This document shows positions 13,197 through 25,839 of a DNA stretch of 64,000 nucleotides, in pieces. Within the stretch, counting starts at the first letter, position 1. Each line of letters begins with the position of its first letter. A program made the translations under genes and the position numbers. The stretch spans positions 115,598,790 to 115,662,789 of the forward strand of contig CM038463.1 in assembly GCA_021464415.1 (NCBI GenBank), in the 5' to 3' direction. Under the pieces are notes generated by a model. That model was not told the DNA's origin. It searched no databases and saw only the letters and a list, made by a program, of their open reading frames with translations. This DNA comes from Lonicera japonica. Lineage: Eukaryota > Streptophyta > Magnoliopsida > Dipsacales > Caprifoliaceae.

Positions 13197-13744
13197 AAAA
13201 GAGTAGTAGAAAAGGATGTGTATATTTTTATATATATATATATATATTGTAGAGAGAGAAAATTTGAGAATTTTGTTATTTTGAGAGAGAGAAAGACCGT
13301 GTGTGAGAGAGTACCAAGGTGGGTGGTTGTAGCACGAATAGTAGTAGTAGGAGTAGCAGTGGTGAATACGGAGGTGGGGAAATGGAATGGAATTGGGGGT
13401 GCAGAAGTAGAAACATAATATAATAAGAAAAAGAAAGGAAAGGACGAATATTGGTATTGGTTTTGTTGATAATGACGCTTGTGTCCCTTCATGCTAGGGG
13501 TATTACTACTGTTGGTTGTGTCGTGGGCTGTCACCAATTAACTTTAAGCTTTCTTTTACCTCAACGACGTTATTACAACTCTTGTACTTCCCATTTACTT
13601 TTATGCCCTTTCCCTTCCTTTCCTTCTCTTTTCTTTTGAAATACAGGTAAGAAAAAGAGCAAACCGAGTCTAAGTTACAAACCAGAACAACAACAACTGA
13701 ACATCTCAGTTAAAAACAAACAAAGAAACATCAAAAAGAAAGCT

Positions 13745-15330
13745 TTAAGGGTAAACTTCATGAACACCAATCAGTTCACATGCCCTTTTCAAAAGCAGTT
13801 CCATGTTGGTTCGCCTTCAGGTCATCAATCAAATCCTCCGAAGACACCAATATACAGACCAATCTCTCTCCTTGTTCGTCACTAATCTTAACTAGTTTGT
13901 TTGCGCATTTGTTAGTCTCCCTAAGTACATGCACATACCACTTCCGTTTTCAATTCCTTCGTTAGCTTCCTGCAATCCTCAATGAGAACACGATCAGGAT
14001 GATGTGTATCATCCACTTCCCCTATTATCAATTTGACTGCCATGAGGCAATCCATTTCAATCGGAGTTCTTTCCCAATTTCTTTCATCGCAGAGGTGGAG
14101 AGCGTAGCGGATCGCCCACAGTTCAGCTTTTATAATTGTTGACCATCATATATTGCCACAAAATCCTTCTATCCATTTTCCTTGATCATCTCGAACTAAG
14201 CTTACAAAACTCCCTCTCTCTTCTCTAGTGAGGCTTCCATCCGTATTGATTTTGCGGGTACCTACATTAGAAAACATCCATTTTATCAATTTAAAATTAT
14301 TACTATTAACATGATCCTTATTACTATTAAAAGCTGGTTGAATATTTCTCGCCATCATTTTGCTTTTGATAGCAATTTGATCATGGTTAATAGGATTCCA
14401 CTAAATTGAAAATTGTTAATTCCTCCCTTTCCAAAGGTTCCACAAAGTGACCGCAAACAGGGTGCTCCAATAAAATAAGGTTGCAATCTCATTTTCTTGG
14501 TGTTTGAGGTTTCCTTCGAGCCATTTCTCAAAATTATCATTCCTAAAATTTAGGAGGTGTTTTGGGTCGATAACCTGCTACAAACTTTATGACTTTCATC
14601 CTTTTGTTGAGAGCAAATTTATAAATATCATTTTGCCGAATTCCTCTTTTCAAGCACGCTTTGTCGGTAAAGATTTTTCTTTGTCTCAGCAGCCATAAAA
14701 AGTGCAAGATTCTATAAGGAATTTTTAACTTTCAAAGCCATTTCCAATTTAGTTGGAAATTCTCTGTTCCCACTTTTTCTTTGATAATGAGTTTGTAGCA
14801 ATTTCCCATAGAGAAATTGCTCGCACCACTTCTTCTCCACACCATAGATTCCTCTAAAGATATCAAGATAGGACGAGGGATGTTAAGAATTTCGTTAACT
14901 TTATCTCTAGGAACAAACTTTGCAAGTTTGTTTTCATTCCACGTGCCATTGGAATTTGTAAACTCATTTACGAACAGTTTCCCACCTCTTACTTGGCCAC
15001 TGTCATCGAGGGGTTTAGACCCGACCCAAGCGTCCTCCCCAAAGGAGACATCATTGCCATTACTAACCACCCATTTTAATTTATTTTTTTAATGTATTTT
15101 TTTGAAAATGCATTTCCAAATTGAGGAAGCTTTTCTATTATTTTTTTTTATTTCAAGGATTCTTGGAAACGTTGTACTTTTGTTTTAGTACCTTAGTCCA
15201 AAGAGGTTTATTATCATTGGTAACTCTCCACCCAATTTTGCTACTGATGGCCATATTATTATCCTTAGCCATACAAATTCCAATGCCCTTTATTTTTCGA
15301 AATCTATTTTATCTATAACCACCACGATGG
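13745..15330 (-). pseudogene. LINE retrotransposon remnant (3' part of RT ORF with RNase H)
   Basis: Minus-strand reading gives pieces of the C-terminal half of a plant LINE polyprotein. Near 15070-14740 is the post-RT region with NGNDVSFGEDAWVG (typical G..DVxFWxDxW). Next comes a zinc-binding-like stretch near 14700-14560. Then an RNase H domain from about 14260: INTDGS (first Asp), KAELWAIRYAL (Glu) and EMDCL (Asp). A tail with HVLRETNKCANKL-type sequence follows. Frames change several times and stops interrupt it, so it is dead. The reverse transcriptase core and ORF1 are absent (5' truncation). No poly(A) tail or TSD could be fixed. Confidence 0.75.
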
Positions 15331-15363
15331 ATTACAAGATGAATGATAAAAACATATGACTAC

Positions 15364-15394
<31 letters not shown>

Positions 15395-15485
15395 GCATTG
15401 TAGTTATTGAACATTATATTTAAATAATATGATAACATATGTGGTGGTAATATTACACTTTATGAAAAAAAAATTGCTTAGATTT

Positions 15486-18400
15486 TGTTGGTGGAAAAAT
15501 CTAGAGCTCGTCTATTTTCGACCACACAGCCAAATGATTATGATAATAATCAACTAGACAGAGAAAAACAAGAATGTATAGAGGAGGTTCACCATATATG
15601 AGAATATGAGTTAGTCTTCATCTCGAGAATATAGTTAGGAGCTTGAAGTGCTTTGTATTTGATTGAGCCCAAAAATTTCATTTCTAATCCGTTAAACAAA
15701 GTTCAATTAACTTATAGTTACTGTTTAAAATCGAAAATTACATGTAAATTCAGTTTAAGCATGAAAAAAAGGCACTGCATTGTATTTATGTGTTACTAAT
15801 CCATTTTGCAGGCCTAAAATGGTTAAACAATTGAAGTTGTATGCAAGATAGAAGATTAAAAGCGAAAAAGTGTAAGAAGAAGGCTCGAAAAAGAAGTCAA
15901 TATCCATTTTGAGGTCCGAGGCGAGGAAAACTCCGCAAACTACCCCTAAAGCGCTAGTAAGAAGAAAAAATCAAGTCCACAAGCATGAATGAAGTGAATG
16001 CAAGTGTCCAAGAGTGATTCTAAGAGAAAAGAAACTCAATTGAATTGATTTATGAAGTTTCTAAAGAAAATCAAAAACTCCCATAAGAAGCCCGAAATTG
16101 TAACTAATCAAACTTTTTCTCCGTTGATAATTTGAAGGAATATCCAAAAATAAAAGTTGTAGATATTTGAATTAACTACGCGTAGGCGAAAACGGTACGT
16201 TAATTGGAGTTCGGGGCAAAAAGTTATAAGCAAAAGAAGAAGACATCATCAAAAAAATGGGCTCAATCTTAAGCTTAAATTCAATTTTAAGCCATGTTTT
16301 AGCCCGTTTCTTCAAGGATTACTAAAAGCACGACTTGAGACACTTGTGTACTATATAAAAAGTTACATATATCATATTTTTGGGCAAGCAACAATTTAGA
16401 ATTCATTAGCAGAGAGGCAAAGAGTATCGTAACGTTCTTAGGAGCTTTTGCGCTGTATCTGATGATCGAATTTGAGTGAATTTTCTTTTATTTTTTTAAA
16501 ACAATTTTTAGGTTAGTTTATTTATTATATTTGAAGGCTGGAACATCAGTATAGTCAACATTAATTCATCATTCAATTCAGTTTTCAATTCAAGTCTCAA
16601 TCGCGTACCAAGTAAACCCTAGTTTTCCTTTTTTTTTTCAATTTGATTGCTTTTGATTGTTAGTTTACTTTGTTATTCATAAATTATTTTATTTAAATCA
16701 TATATATATATATATATATTCTAGAATCAACCTTAAACCCTCATTTTTTGGGCTGGTTCTAGGGTTTATAGGTATATTTTGTTGGTTTTTTGGTTTTACG
16801 TTGATTTATACATGATTTTCGCTTTATATTCAAATAGTTTATTGTTTTTTAATGTTATTCATATGTGATTCATTGTTCATCATTAATAACCTGATTTTCT
16901 AGAATTTTTAGGGTTTTAGTCGAATTTCTTCAGTTTATGTCCGTTTTGAATTTGTTTATTGTTTTAAGCGTAAAATCTTCATTTTAATCTTATTTGCTTG
17001 TTTAGTTTGATTATGGCTAGCTTCGTTAGTTAGGGGTCCGTAATGAAAGATGCGTGATTAATCTTTGAATATAATCCAATTTAGGTTTGAATTTGATTTT
17101 TTCATTAGTTATAAATTACCTACTGAATGTATAAGTATTTTCTTATTTTTGCATGCCTTAAAAACATGTTTTCATAAGTTAGCTCGGAAATTTCATTTGA
17201 TTAAGAACCATAAAACATCAATTCACAGATTTTTGCACCAAAACTCTAACGTGGATTATTTAAGACGGTATTTATCCTCTAATTAGTTAAGTCAGTTTCT
17301 TAAGTGAATTGGCTAATTTGGCGCTGGTTTGGTATTTATTCATGTAAGTGCCAAAAAAGTGCTAGTTTTGACTTTCGGCATTTTTTTAAGACATATTTGA
17401 TTTGAATCACGTTTAAACATATTCAAACCTTATAGAAGTGTTAAGCTACCGATTTTTGAGAAGTTTAATCAATTTAGATTGTTTTTGTCATGCACTAGTA
17501 ATACTATGTTCTAAATTACACTTTTTTAAAGTAAAAAAGTTTCACTATCAAATTCTATTGCTCAAAACTAATCTATATAGTATTTGTCACACATGGGTTA
17601 TGACATACTTGTAGTAGCAATATAATTAAATAGCTGGAAAGTCTAGGAGCTGAATCTTAGTGAAAAATCTTGTTTAAACTTATATTTGGATTACCCGATT
17701 GGATTAGTTTCGTACTCCCTAACTACGGATACCCCTAATATTTTTTTCTAGTTGAGTTAAGTTAATTTAATATTATGATTTATTTAATTAGTATGCTATT
17801 TTATTTAATTTATTTATTTTTAGTTTATTTGCATGCCCCCTAGTGTATTTATGAAGCTTTTTAGGTAGATAACGTGCGCTTGTGAATTCCATTTACTTTC
17901 TGCACCCTATGACTATATTTGCCTTTAGTTTTAGCTTAATTAATTAATAGTTTTAATTTAATTTAATTTCCTTCTTTATTCCAGACTCTATCATTTTTTT
18001 CTTTTCTTTTCCCTTATTTCCTTTTAGAGAAATACTTAAAATAAATAGATTCCTTACCTTCTCTGAGGTTCGACCTTGGACTTTCTCAAGTATACTATAA
18101 CTTGACTGCCTGCATTTGAGTGTAATACTTTGCACTTTTTGTGCGTAGACATTATTATAATGAATAAACTCATATTTCAAGCAAACAATGTCTCTCTAGC
18201 TATTTTATCATTATGATATTACAATTAGAGGAGTTTTAAGTCACAAAGAGCCTAATTCCCCAAAGTTATGAGCTCAGCCGTGCGCTTCAGAGCTCTATCC
18301 TTCTTTATATGTCTCTCTTAAGTAATGTATTTATGTAATAAGATTCTTGCAACAAAAGTTGGATTATTTTCTTGCTTGGTTGTTAAGGGAAGTAAATGCC

Positions 18401-18857
18401 CACCATATATATATATGATAGAGAGGAAAACGTGTAGGAAAGCCCGTAGAGTAGGTCTAAGGCCATTTTTCATCATCGCTAACTCTGATCTTTCTTCTCC
18501 ATCTATTCTGGTGCATTTAATGCAGTTGGTGTGCATTTAATAAAGTTGAGGGAATTTATGCGCCTTCTACAAAGTTGGTAACAGTCGTTCATATTGTTTG
18601 TACCTTCATTGACACAATGGTTAACCAGGGAGCTCTAGAGCTCGTTGGAAGAGTTCTGGCATTCGAGTTTTGAAACTTGGTGTACGAAAACATCATTCAA
18701 GTTGAATATCCATTCTCTTTGGAGTTCTGGTCTTTAAATGGTAAACGACCAAAGCTCTCGAGCTCTTTTCACCACAGTGGACTTGGTTGTTAACGTAGGC
18801 GGTTACGTGTCTTTTTGTGACTGACTGAGTAAATAAATTTATTAATTTACTCTACCA
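15486..18857 (+). mobile_element. Solo LTR, family A copy 1 (interrupted by a nested LTR)
   Basis: Begins TGTTGGTGG and ends near TTTACTCTACCA. Without the 2.5-kb insertion at 15660-18151 it is about 875 bp. It aligns along its length with the inverted copy at 21103-21972 and the copy at 44048-44937, including ATATGAGAATATGAGTTAGTC, CAAGCAAACAAT and GCATTTAATGCAGTTGGTGT. Flanks are GATTT (15481-15485) and AATTT/GATTT after the end, an eroded TSD. No internal coding region, PBS or PPT flanks it, hence a solo LTR. Confidence 0.75.
15660..18151 (+). mobile_element. Solo LTR, family B copy 1 (Ty3/gypsy-like, ~2.5 kb)
   Basis: Starts TGATTGAGCCC and ends GCGTAGACA (TG..CA). It is homologous over its whole length to 22608-25207. 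The region before the 3' end contains the GAGGTTCGACCTTGGACTT motif that I associate with large gypsy LTRs. Flanking 5-mers are GTATT (15655-15659) and TTATT (18152-18156), a TSD with one mismatch. It sits inside the family A solo LTR, whose uninterrupted copy at 21.1-21.97 kb supplies the empty site. No ORF of note. Confidence 0.82.
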
Positions 18858-19051
18858 AATTTGATTTAAGCCAAGAGATTGAAAATATAAATATGGTTTA
18901 AACACACATTCGCCCATTTTATTATGAACCATTCACGTCTATCCATCACCTATGTTAAAAAAAGAAATTAATATTTCTGGTGCATAAAAGTTAAAGGTTG
19001 TTTGTTTAAGTTCATTTAGATATAAGAGCTTTGACCTAAAGGTCTTAATCT

Positions 19052-20547
19052 TATTTTGATAATAACAATAAATCAATCATGTGTAATTTAACATGTTTAT
19101 TGAATTAAGTTTGTAGTTTATTAGCATATGAATCTAAGAAAAGCATGGTTTTTACGAAGAAAGAATGTCACGTGAGAAGGATCATTCAATCCATATTCGA
19201 TCAAGTCAATAAAGCATTGGACAAGTAAAGGAAATCAAATCTCATCATAATGTTATTCATGAAGATCAAGATCAAGGATCATATGCAAAAGCTTTATGGC
19301 AAAAAGTGCAAGTGAAGATCAATTTGAAGAAACAAATCGAAGCATTAAAAAACTCGACAATTCGGTAATTGAGTGAGTGCTTAGGATTTTATGTAAAGTT
19401 TCTTGATTGATCATTTTTATAGTTCAAACATGATTATGCATCATTTAGAGATTGAATCAAACAAGCTTGCAATTGAATTTCTTTGAAAACATCATTATTG
19501 TAAAAACCGGTTCTGAAATAAATTCATATTAATTTCAATTGATCATATTTTGAGTTTTCTCTAAAATAGGTGTCTTAGGAACATATTTTTAAGGTCCACA
19601 TAGCATTAGAATTAATTTTGGAGCCAAATTGCAAAAGTCCAAAAATTGAGATTTTAGCCTGATGGACATAGTCTGTCAGTCAATTAAGCAGCTTTGCTTA
19701 GTCGACTAAAGGTCCATCAGTCAACTGATGAGCTTTGTTCAGTCGACTAATGCATCAGAATATAGCCGTTGGATTTCTTATTTTTTACCATTTTTGGTAC
19801 CAAACTTTTAAAACGGCTATATCACTTTTGGGACTATATATACACTATCTAAGACACATCTTGACAAGTTTAAATCACTATAAAAATATATTCTTCATCT
19901 ATCTTCATCATTCAAAGATTCAAGAATTTTTTTTGATCAATCATTAATTCATTGAGTTATAAATCTTGATCAAACAAGATAACTCTAGTATGAGTTTCAA
20001 ATTGTATATATTAAACACTTGAGAGAGTTATTATTTATTGGCGTGTATCACTAAACAATTAAGTATATTCATTTCTAAGAGGTCAATCTCATAGGATAAC
20101 AATAAAGTAAATTATTGTTTAGTAATTGTGAGAGATAAATCTCATAAGTTAACAAGAATATTTATTGTGTGAATATTGTGGTAAAGCAATACTTGTGGAG
20201 TGTAGTGAGACAACAACATTTATAGCGGTTTGATTTTGACCCGGCAGAAAATCGGTTTTGGTGAAAATTCTAGGGGCACTATCCGAGCGCGGACGTATGG
20301 TTTAAGAAACCGAACCGCGTGAACAAAACGTCTTGATTTTTAATCGGTTTAATCTTTCTAACTCAAGCTCTTTATTTATTACTATATTATTGCTTGTATT
20401 TTAATAATGCTTGGTTGAATTGCTTGTTTTACTTGATATAGACATAGTCAAAGTATTATTCTTAAAACTTTACTTGAAATGTTTTAATTCCGCATTAAGT
20501 TTTAAAAACCCTATTTATCCCCCTCTAAGGTTAATTTTCGACCAACA
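19052..20547 (+). mobile_element. Probable solo LTR, Copia-like, ~1.5 kb
   Basis: Starts with a TATTTTGATAATAAC sequence (compatible with TGTTTTGATGATGAC after G-to-A decay) and ends CCCCCTCTAAGG then TTTTCGACCAACA, the usual end of a group of plant Copia LTRs. Inside are a paired AGTCGACTAA...AGTCGACTAATG motif, a TATA box in GACTATATATACAC and a conserved GGGGCACTATCCGAGCGC region. No clear TSD (AATCT versus AAGAG) and no coding region. Confidence 0.55.
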
Positions 20548-20589
20548 AAGAGGTTTTAATTTTGTTTGGTTGGTTCAAAAATTCAAATC

Positions 20590-20882
20590 TTAACACTTAC
20601 TTTTCCTCTTAAGTCTAAAGTCTTAATTTTTAAAGAAGTAAAATACCTCTTTTACCTTTATCTTTTTAAATATAGTCATTTTTATAAAATAAGAGGATAA
20701 GGAAAATTTTGTACAAATATCATTTATTTAATATTCAGATGTGATATACTCAAATAAACAAAAACGATTCAAATATAACATTCAGAAAAAAAAAAAAAAC
20801 ATATTTTTCATATTTAGTCAGATTTCATAACCAGTATTCAGATTCAGTATTCATATTTAAACAACCAAACAAACGCACCCTT
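20590..20882. repeat. MITE-like AT-rich repeat
   Basis: Begins near a TTAAGTCTAAAGTCTTAA palindromic stretch and ends with repeated ATTCAGATTCAG-type motifs and AACCAAACAAACGCACCCTTAA. The sequence style matches small non-autonomous hAT-like MITEs. Boundaries are approximate. Confidence 0.4.
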
Positions 20883-21102
20883 AATGTCCCCCTGTATTAA
20901 TTCATTTACTTTACTAATTAACCATTTTGCAAGTAAATTAATAAGTTTAAGTGTAATTGTATAACTATAAACATAATTTTGTAAGCGAATTAAATTAACA
21001 ACCTTAAAGTGTAATAATATAACCAAAGACATAATTTTAGAAACAAAAGTAATGTCGTATGCATAATTTTTCACTACATAGCTTTCAATTTTGCATGATG
21101 TT

Positions 21103-21972
21103 TGATGGTGTAAACTAGTCATTTTTCCTCGCGGACCAATCGTAAGATGACATATGGATATCACTGCCAACGTGTGAAAACAGAGCTGAGAGGTCTGAAT
21201 CTCAAAGTTACATGTTTAATGGAGATTGTAGGAATGTCGGAACAGTGTCTACTTCGTATTCGAGGCCTTAGGCCTTCAGAGCTTGACCACTGGAGCTCCT
21301 TCGCCTAGCTGAAACTGACAACACATAACCATTTTGTCAAAGCGGTTGACAAGAACATAGGCGACTGCCACCAACACTGCCAACGCCAAAGAACTTCCCT
21401 CAACTTTATTAAACGCACACTAACTGCATTTAATGCACCGAAATACGTGGAGAAGCATGTCACAATTGGTAATGATCAGGGATGACTTTGGACATACTCT
21501 GAGAGCCTTCCCACACGTTTCCCCTATATTATATATATATATATATAAAGAGAACATTACTCCCCATAACAACCAAGTAAGAAAAGTAATCAAACTTTTA
21601 TTGCAATAGTTTTACTACAGAGTTACAGTACTCAAGAGAGATATATAGCCCTGAAGCATACGACAGAGCTCCTAGCTTGGGGAAATCAGGCTCTGAGTAG
21701 CTTAGAACTCCTCAAATTATAATATTATAAGATATAATAGCTAGAGGGTTATTGTTTGCTTGTAATCTGAAATCACTAATTATAATACAATGTACCCCGA
21801 GCTCCTAACTCTATTTACAAGAAGATGACTAACTCATATTCTCATATAGGGTGAACCACTTCTATACATTCTTGTCTGATTCAGTTCGATTCATTATTAT
21901 TATCTTTCTTATTGATCAATCATTTGACTGTGTGATCGAAAACAGACCAGCTCCTAGATTTTCGCACCAACA
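21103..21972 (-). mobile_element. Solo LTR, family A copy 2 (intact reference copy)
   Basis: On the minus strand it starts TGTTGGTGC and ends ACACCATCA, 870 bp. Perfect 5-bp TSD ATGTT is at 21098-21102 and 21973-21977. It is the uninterrupted version of the element at 15486-18857 and is homologous to 44048-44937. A TATATATA tract lies inside (about 21531-21546). No coding sequence. Confidence 0.88.
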
Positions 21973-22485
21973 ATGTTTAATCGATTTAAGACTTTTGTCT
22001 ATTATGTATAAAAATAATTTTCACTAAAAATATGAAGAATTATGATTAAAACAAATTCAACATAATTAGTCTTATAAAGTGAGTTTTCAACTTAAATATA
22101 CTTAAAAAAAGGTGAATATTGAACATATAACAGTATACACTAATTACACATGTTATGATTTTTAGTATATAAAATAGGGATAGCATTTGATTTTTATAAT
22201 GAAAACGTTGTAGACTTAAAGAAAAATAAAATAACAAATGTCACGAGGGATTACCAAAGAGACTCAAAAGGAACACTTCAAGTGAGATGAAGACAACATT
22301 AATGAAAGAAAAATACGTAATAGAGAACGAAGATGACAACAAATTGAGAAAGAGTTTGAAGGCAATTTAAACAAATTAAATAAAGATAATCTAAAATATT
22401 ACATTTAATAGTGAAAAATGTCATAATTACATTGAAAAAAACAATTTTACTATATATTACATATGATATAATATGATATAATATG

Positions 22486-25400
22486 TGAGGGAGCCTAAAT
22501 ATTAAGTGGATTGGGTCGAGGTTATTAGGCCCATTGTCGAGTAAGCCGGACCTTTTATCTTAATAGAAGCCCAAGCCCAATAGTGAAAGGTCCTTATAAT
22601 GGGTTATTGATTGAGCCCAGAAATCGCATTTCTAAACCCTTAAACAAAGCTCAATTAGCTTTTAGTTACTATCTAAAATCGAAAATTGCATGTAAATTCA
22701 GTTTAAGCATGAAAAGAAGGCATTGCATTGTAATTTTGTGTTACTAAGCCATTTTACAGGTCTAAAGTGGTTAAGCAGCTGAAGTTATAGGCAAGATAGA
22801 AGGTTAAAAATGGAAAAGTGCAAGAAAAGGCTTGAAGAACAATTCAATACCCATTCCGAGGCCCGATGCGAGGAAAACTCCGCGAATTACCCCCAAAGCG
22901 CTAGCAAGAAAAGAAAATCAAATCCCCAAGCATGAATGAAGTGAATGCAAGTGTCCAAGGGCAATCTCAAAAGGAAAAAAGCGTAACTGAATCAATTCCA
23001 AAAGTTTTCGAGCAAAATTGAGAATTATCGTAAAAAACCCGAGGTTAAAGCTGATCAAAGTTTTTCTATAATGAGAATTATAAGAAATCTTAAAAAATAG
23101 AAGTTGTAGAGGATTAAATTACCTATGCGTAGGCAAAAACGATGCGACAAACGGAGTTCGGAGCAAAAAGTTATGAGTAAAAGAAGAAGTAGCCAAAATA
23201 AAAATAAAATAAAAAATATGAGGATCGATCTCCACTTTAATTTGTGGCCCATTTTCAATTTTTGGCTTTTTTCGACCCGTTTCTTCAAGGATTATTCAAT
23301 CCATGACCCTCGACACTTGTGGGACATATAAAAGACCACACATATCATATTTTAGGGTAACGCAATAGTCATATTACGATAGAACAGAGAGTTGAGAGCA
23401 TTGTAGCTTTTTGGGAGCTTTTGTGTTTTTCTGTTGATCGAACCTTGAGTGATTTTTCTTTCTTTTCTTTAAAACAATTGTTAGGATAGTTTAATTATCA
23501 TATTTGAAGACTTGAACCTCAGTGTATGCTACTATTATTCATCAATCAATTCAATTTCTATTTCAATTACAATTGCAATTGTTGTTTTTCATCCGGGTAA
23601 ACACTAGTTTTCTATTTTCTTGCGATTTAATTGATTTTAATGTTTTTTTTGTTTAGATATTCATGGATTATTTGTTAGGGTTCTTATATATTCTGCAATT
23701 AACCTTAAATCCACGTTTTAGGGGCCGGTTATAGGTTTTATAGATCCGTTTTGTCGATTTTTTGATTTTTCATCAATTTATGCTTGTTTCTCGTTCTATA
23801 TTCAAATAGTTTATTATTTTTTAATGCTATTTATATGTAATTAATTTTTCATCATAAGCAATATGATTTTGCAAAATTTTTAGGGTTTTAGTTGAAATTC
23901 TTCAGTTTATGTCCGATTTGGATTTGTTTACCGTTTTAAGCATAAAATCGTCGTTTTAAATCAGAATTAAGAAATTTCAAAGATAAAAGTTTTCAAATTT
24001 GATTTTCTATGTTCTTGGATATTTTTCTACTGTTTTTCATGATTTCAAAGCTTGTTTGTATGTTTAATTTGATAATGTCTAGCTAAATCGTTAGTTAGGG
24101 GTTCGGAGTAAAAGATGCGAATTTAATTCTTGAATGTAATTCAATTTAGGTTTCAATCTGATTTTTTCATTGGTTATAAATAACCTACTAAATGTATGAG
24201 TATTTTCTTATCTTTTGATGCCTTAAAAATATGTTTCCATAAGTTAGCTCATAAATTCCATTTGATTAAAAACTGTAAAACGTCAATTCATGGATTTTCG
24301 CACCAAAATCCTAACGTGACTGATTTGAGGACGGTCTTTATCCTATAATTAGTTAGGTTAGTTTCTTAAGTGAATTGGCTGATTTAGCGCTGTTTTGGCA
24401 TTTATTTACGTAAGTGCCGAAAAAGTGCTAGTTTTGACTTTCGACGTTCTTTTTAAGATAGATTTGATTTGAATCACATTCAAACATATTCAAACCTTAT
24501 CAAAGTGTTAAGTTACTAATTTTTAAAGAGTTTAATCAACTTGTATTGTTTTTGTCATGCATTAGCAATACTAGATCTTAAATTACACTTTGTCAAAGTC
24601 AAAAAGTTTCACTATCGAATTTTATTGCTCGAAGCTAGTCTATATAGTCTTTGTCATGCATGGGCTATCATATAATTGTAGTAGCAATATAATTGGATGG
24701 TAGGATAGTTTAGGAGTTGAACTTTATTGAAAAATCTTATTTAAACTTAGATTTGGATTACCCCATTGGATTAGTTTCGTACTTCCTAGCTACGGATACC
24801 CCTAATATTTGTTTTTTGTTGGTTTAAATTTATTTAATAATTTGTTTTATTCAATTAGTACGTTTTTTTCTCTTATTTATTTATTTTTAGTTCATTTGTA
24901 TGTTCTCATAGTGCATTTAGGAAGCCTTTTAGGTAGATAACTTGTGCTTGCCGATTCTCTTTAATTTTGCAACTAGGACTAGATTTGCCTTTAGTTTTAA
25001 TTTAATTAGTTATTGGTTTTAATTTTCTTTCTGCTTTCCCCATTTCAATCATCTTTTCTTTTATTTTCCATTCTTTCCCCTAAGAGAGATAATTAGAAGA
25101 AATATGTTCCTTCCCTTCTCTGTGGTTCGACCTTGGACTTCCCAAGTATATTATAATTTGACCGCTTGCACTTGGGCGTAATACTTCGCACTTTTTGAGC
25201 GTAGTCAGTTATCGATGAGTATACCATATCGTCGAGTAGAGCGCGTTATGGTCGACATGGTCATAATGTGCTAAATGCTTCCTAGGAAATACCATCGTTC
25301 GTCGATAAGAATACATGATGGTTGGGTATAGTCATCCCCACCAATAGAGACAGAACATTTGTACCAATCATAATAAGTTCAAGAGTACGCCGTTATGGTC

Positions 25401-25834
25401 ATCTTGACCAATGGAGATGAATACAGCTGTAAAGTGTAAGGTTAGTTAGTTATGGATAAAGAGATAATCCACATATAAAATGCTAAAGTGGTGTCCAAGT
25501 TTTGCAATTAATGATCTTTTTACTACCTACCCTAATGGAGTATTGTAACCATAATTCTATAAAGAGGAGAATAACATGTCCAAATTTTAATGAGACAATA
25601 GGCAAAAGAAAAAGAAAAAGAGATCTGGTAACTTGTAACTTTGTTTATTTGCCATTACCAAATCAATAACAATACACACAAATGAAGATGTACTGCAAAT
25701 AGAAAGTAAAACTCCTCGGGGGAACCCACATAAAAACAAAAATCAATTGTCCATTGTTTATGTTAATCTTTTCTCACATTAATTTCGCTAAGAACATCAC
25801 CTTGCGAGCCATACCAAATTTTTGACCCCCCACA
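22486..25834 (+). mobile_element. Solo LTR, family C (interrupted by family B LTR)
   Basis: Starts TGAGGGAGCC and ends CCCCCCACA, with ATATG on both sides (22481-22485 and 25835-25839). Once the family B copy at 22608-25207 and one TSD are removed the element is about 744 bp. The right part carries a promoter-like AATTCTATAAAGAGGAG segment. The TSD is exact but lies in ATATG-rich sequence, which weakens it. No ORF. Confidence 0.68.
22608..25207 (+). mobile_element. Solo LTR, family B copy 2 (Ty3/gypsy-like, 2.6 kb)
   Basis: Starts TGATTGAGCCC and ends GCGTAGTCA, flanked by a perfect TSD GTTAT (22603-22607 and 25208-25212). Homologous to 15660-18151 throughout with many substitutions and a few indels (for example an extra ~100 bp near 23955-24055). 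No internal region or ORF, so a solo LTR produced by LTR-LTR recombination. Confidence 0.87.
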
Positions 25835-25839
25835 ATATG

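Noticed and set aside
12989..13537. 182-residue frame on the minus strand
   Set aside because: Overlaps the start of the At1g16860-like gene in another frame and consists mostly of leader sequence and microsatellite; no conserved motif.
15660..25207. Single LTR retrotransposon with 2.5-kb LTRs flanking 4.4 kb
   Set aside because: Each family B copy has its own TSD (GTATT/TTATT and GTTAT/GTTAT), and the sequence between them consists of other elements without PBS or coding domains, so they are two solo LTRs and not one element.
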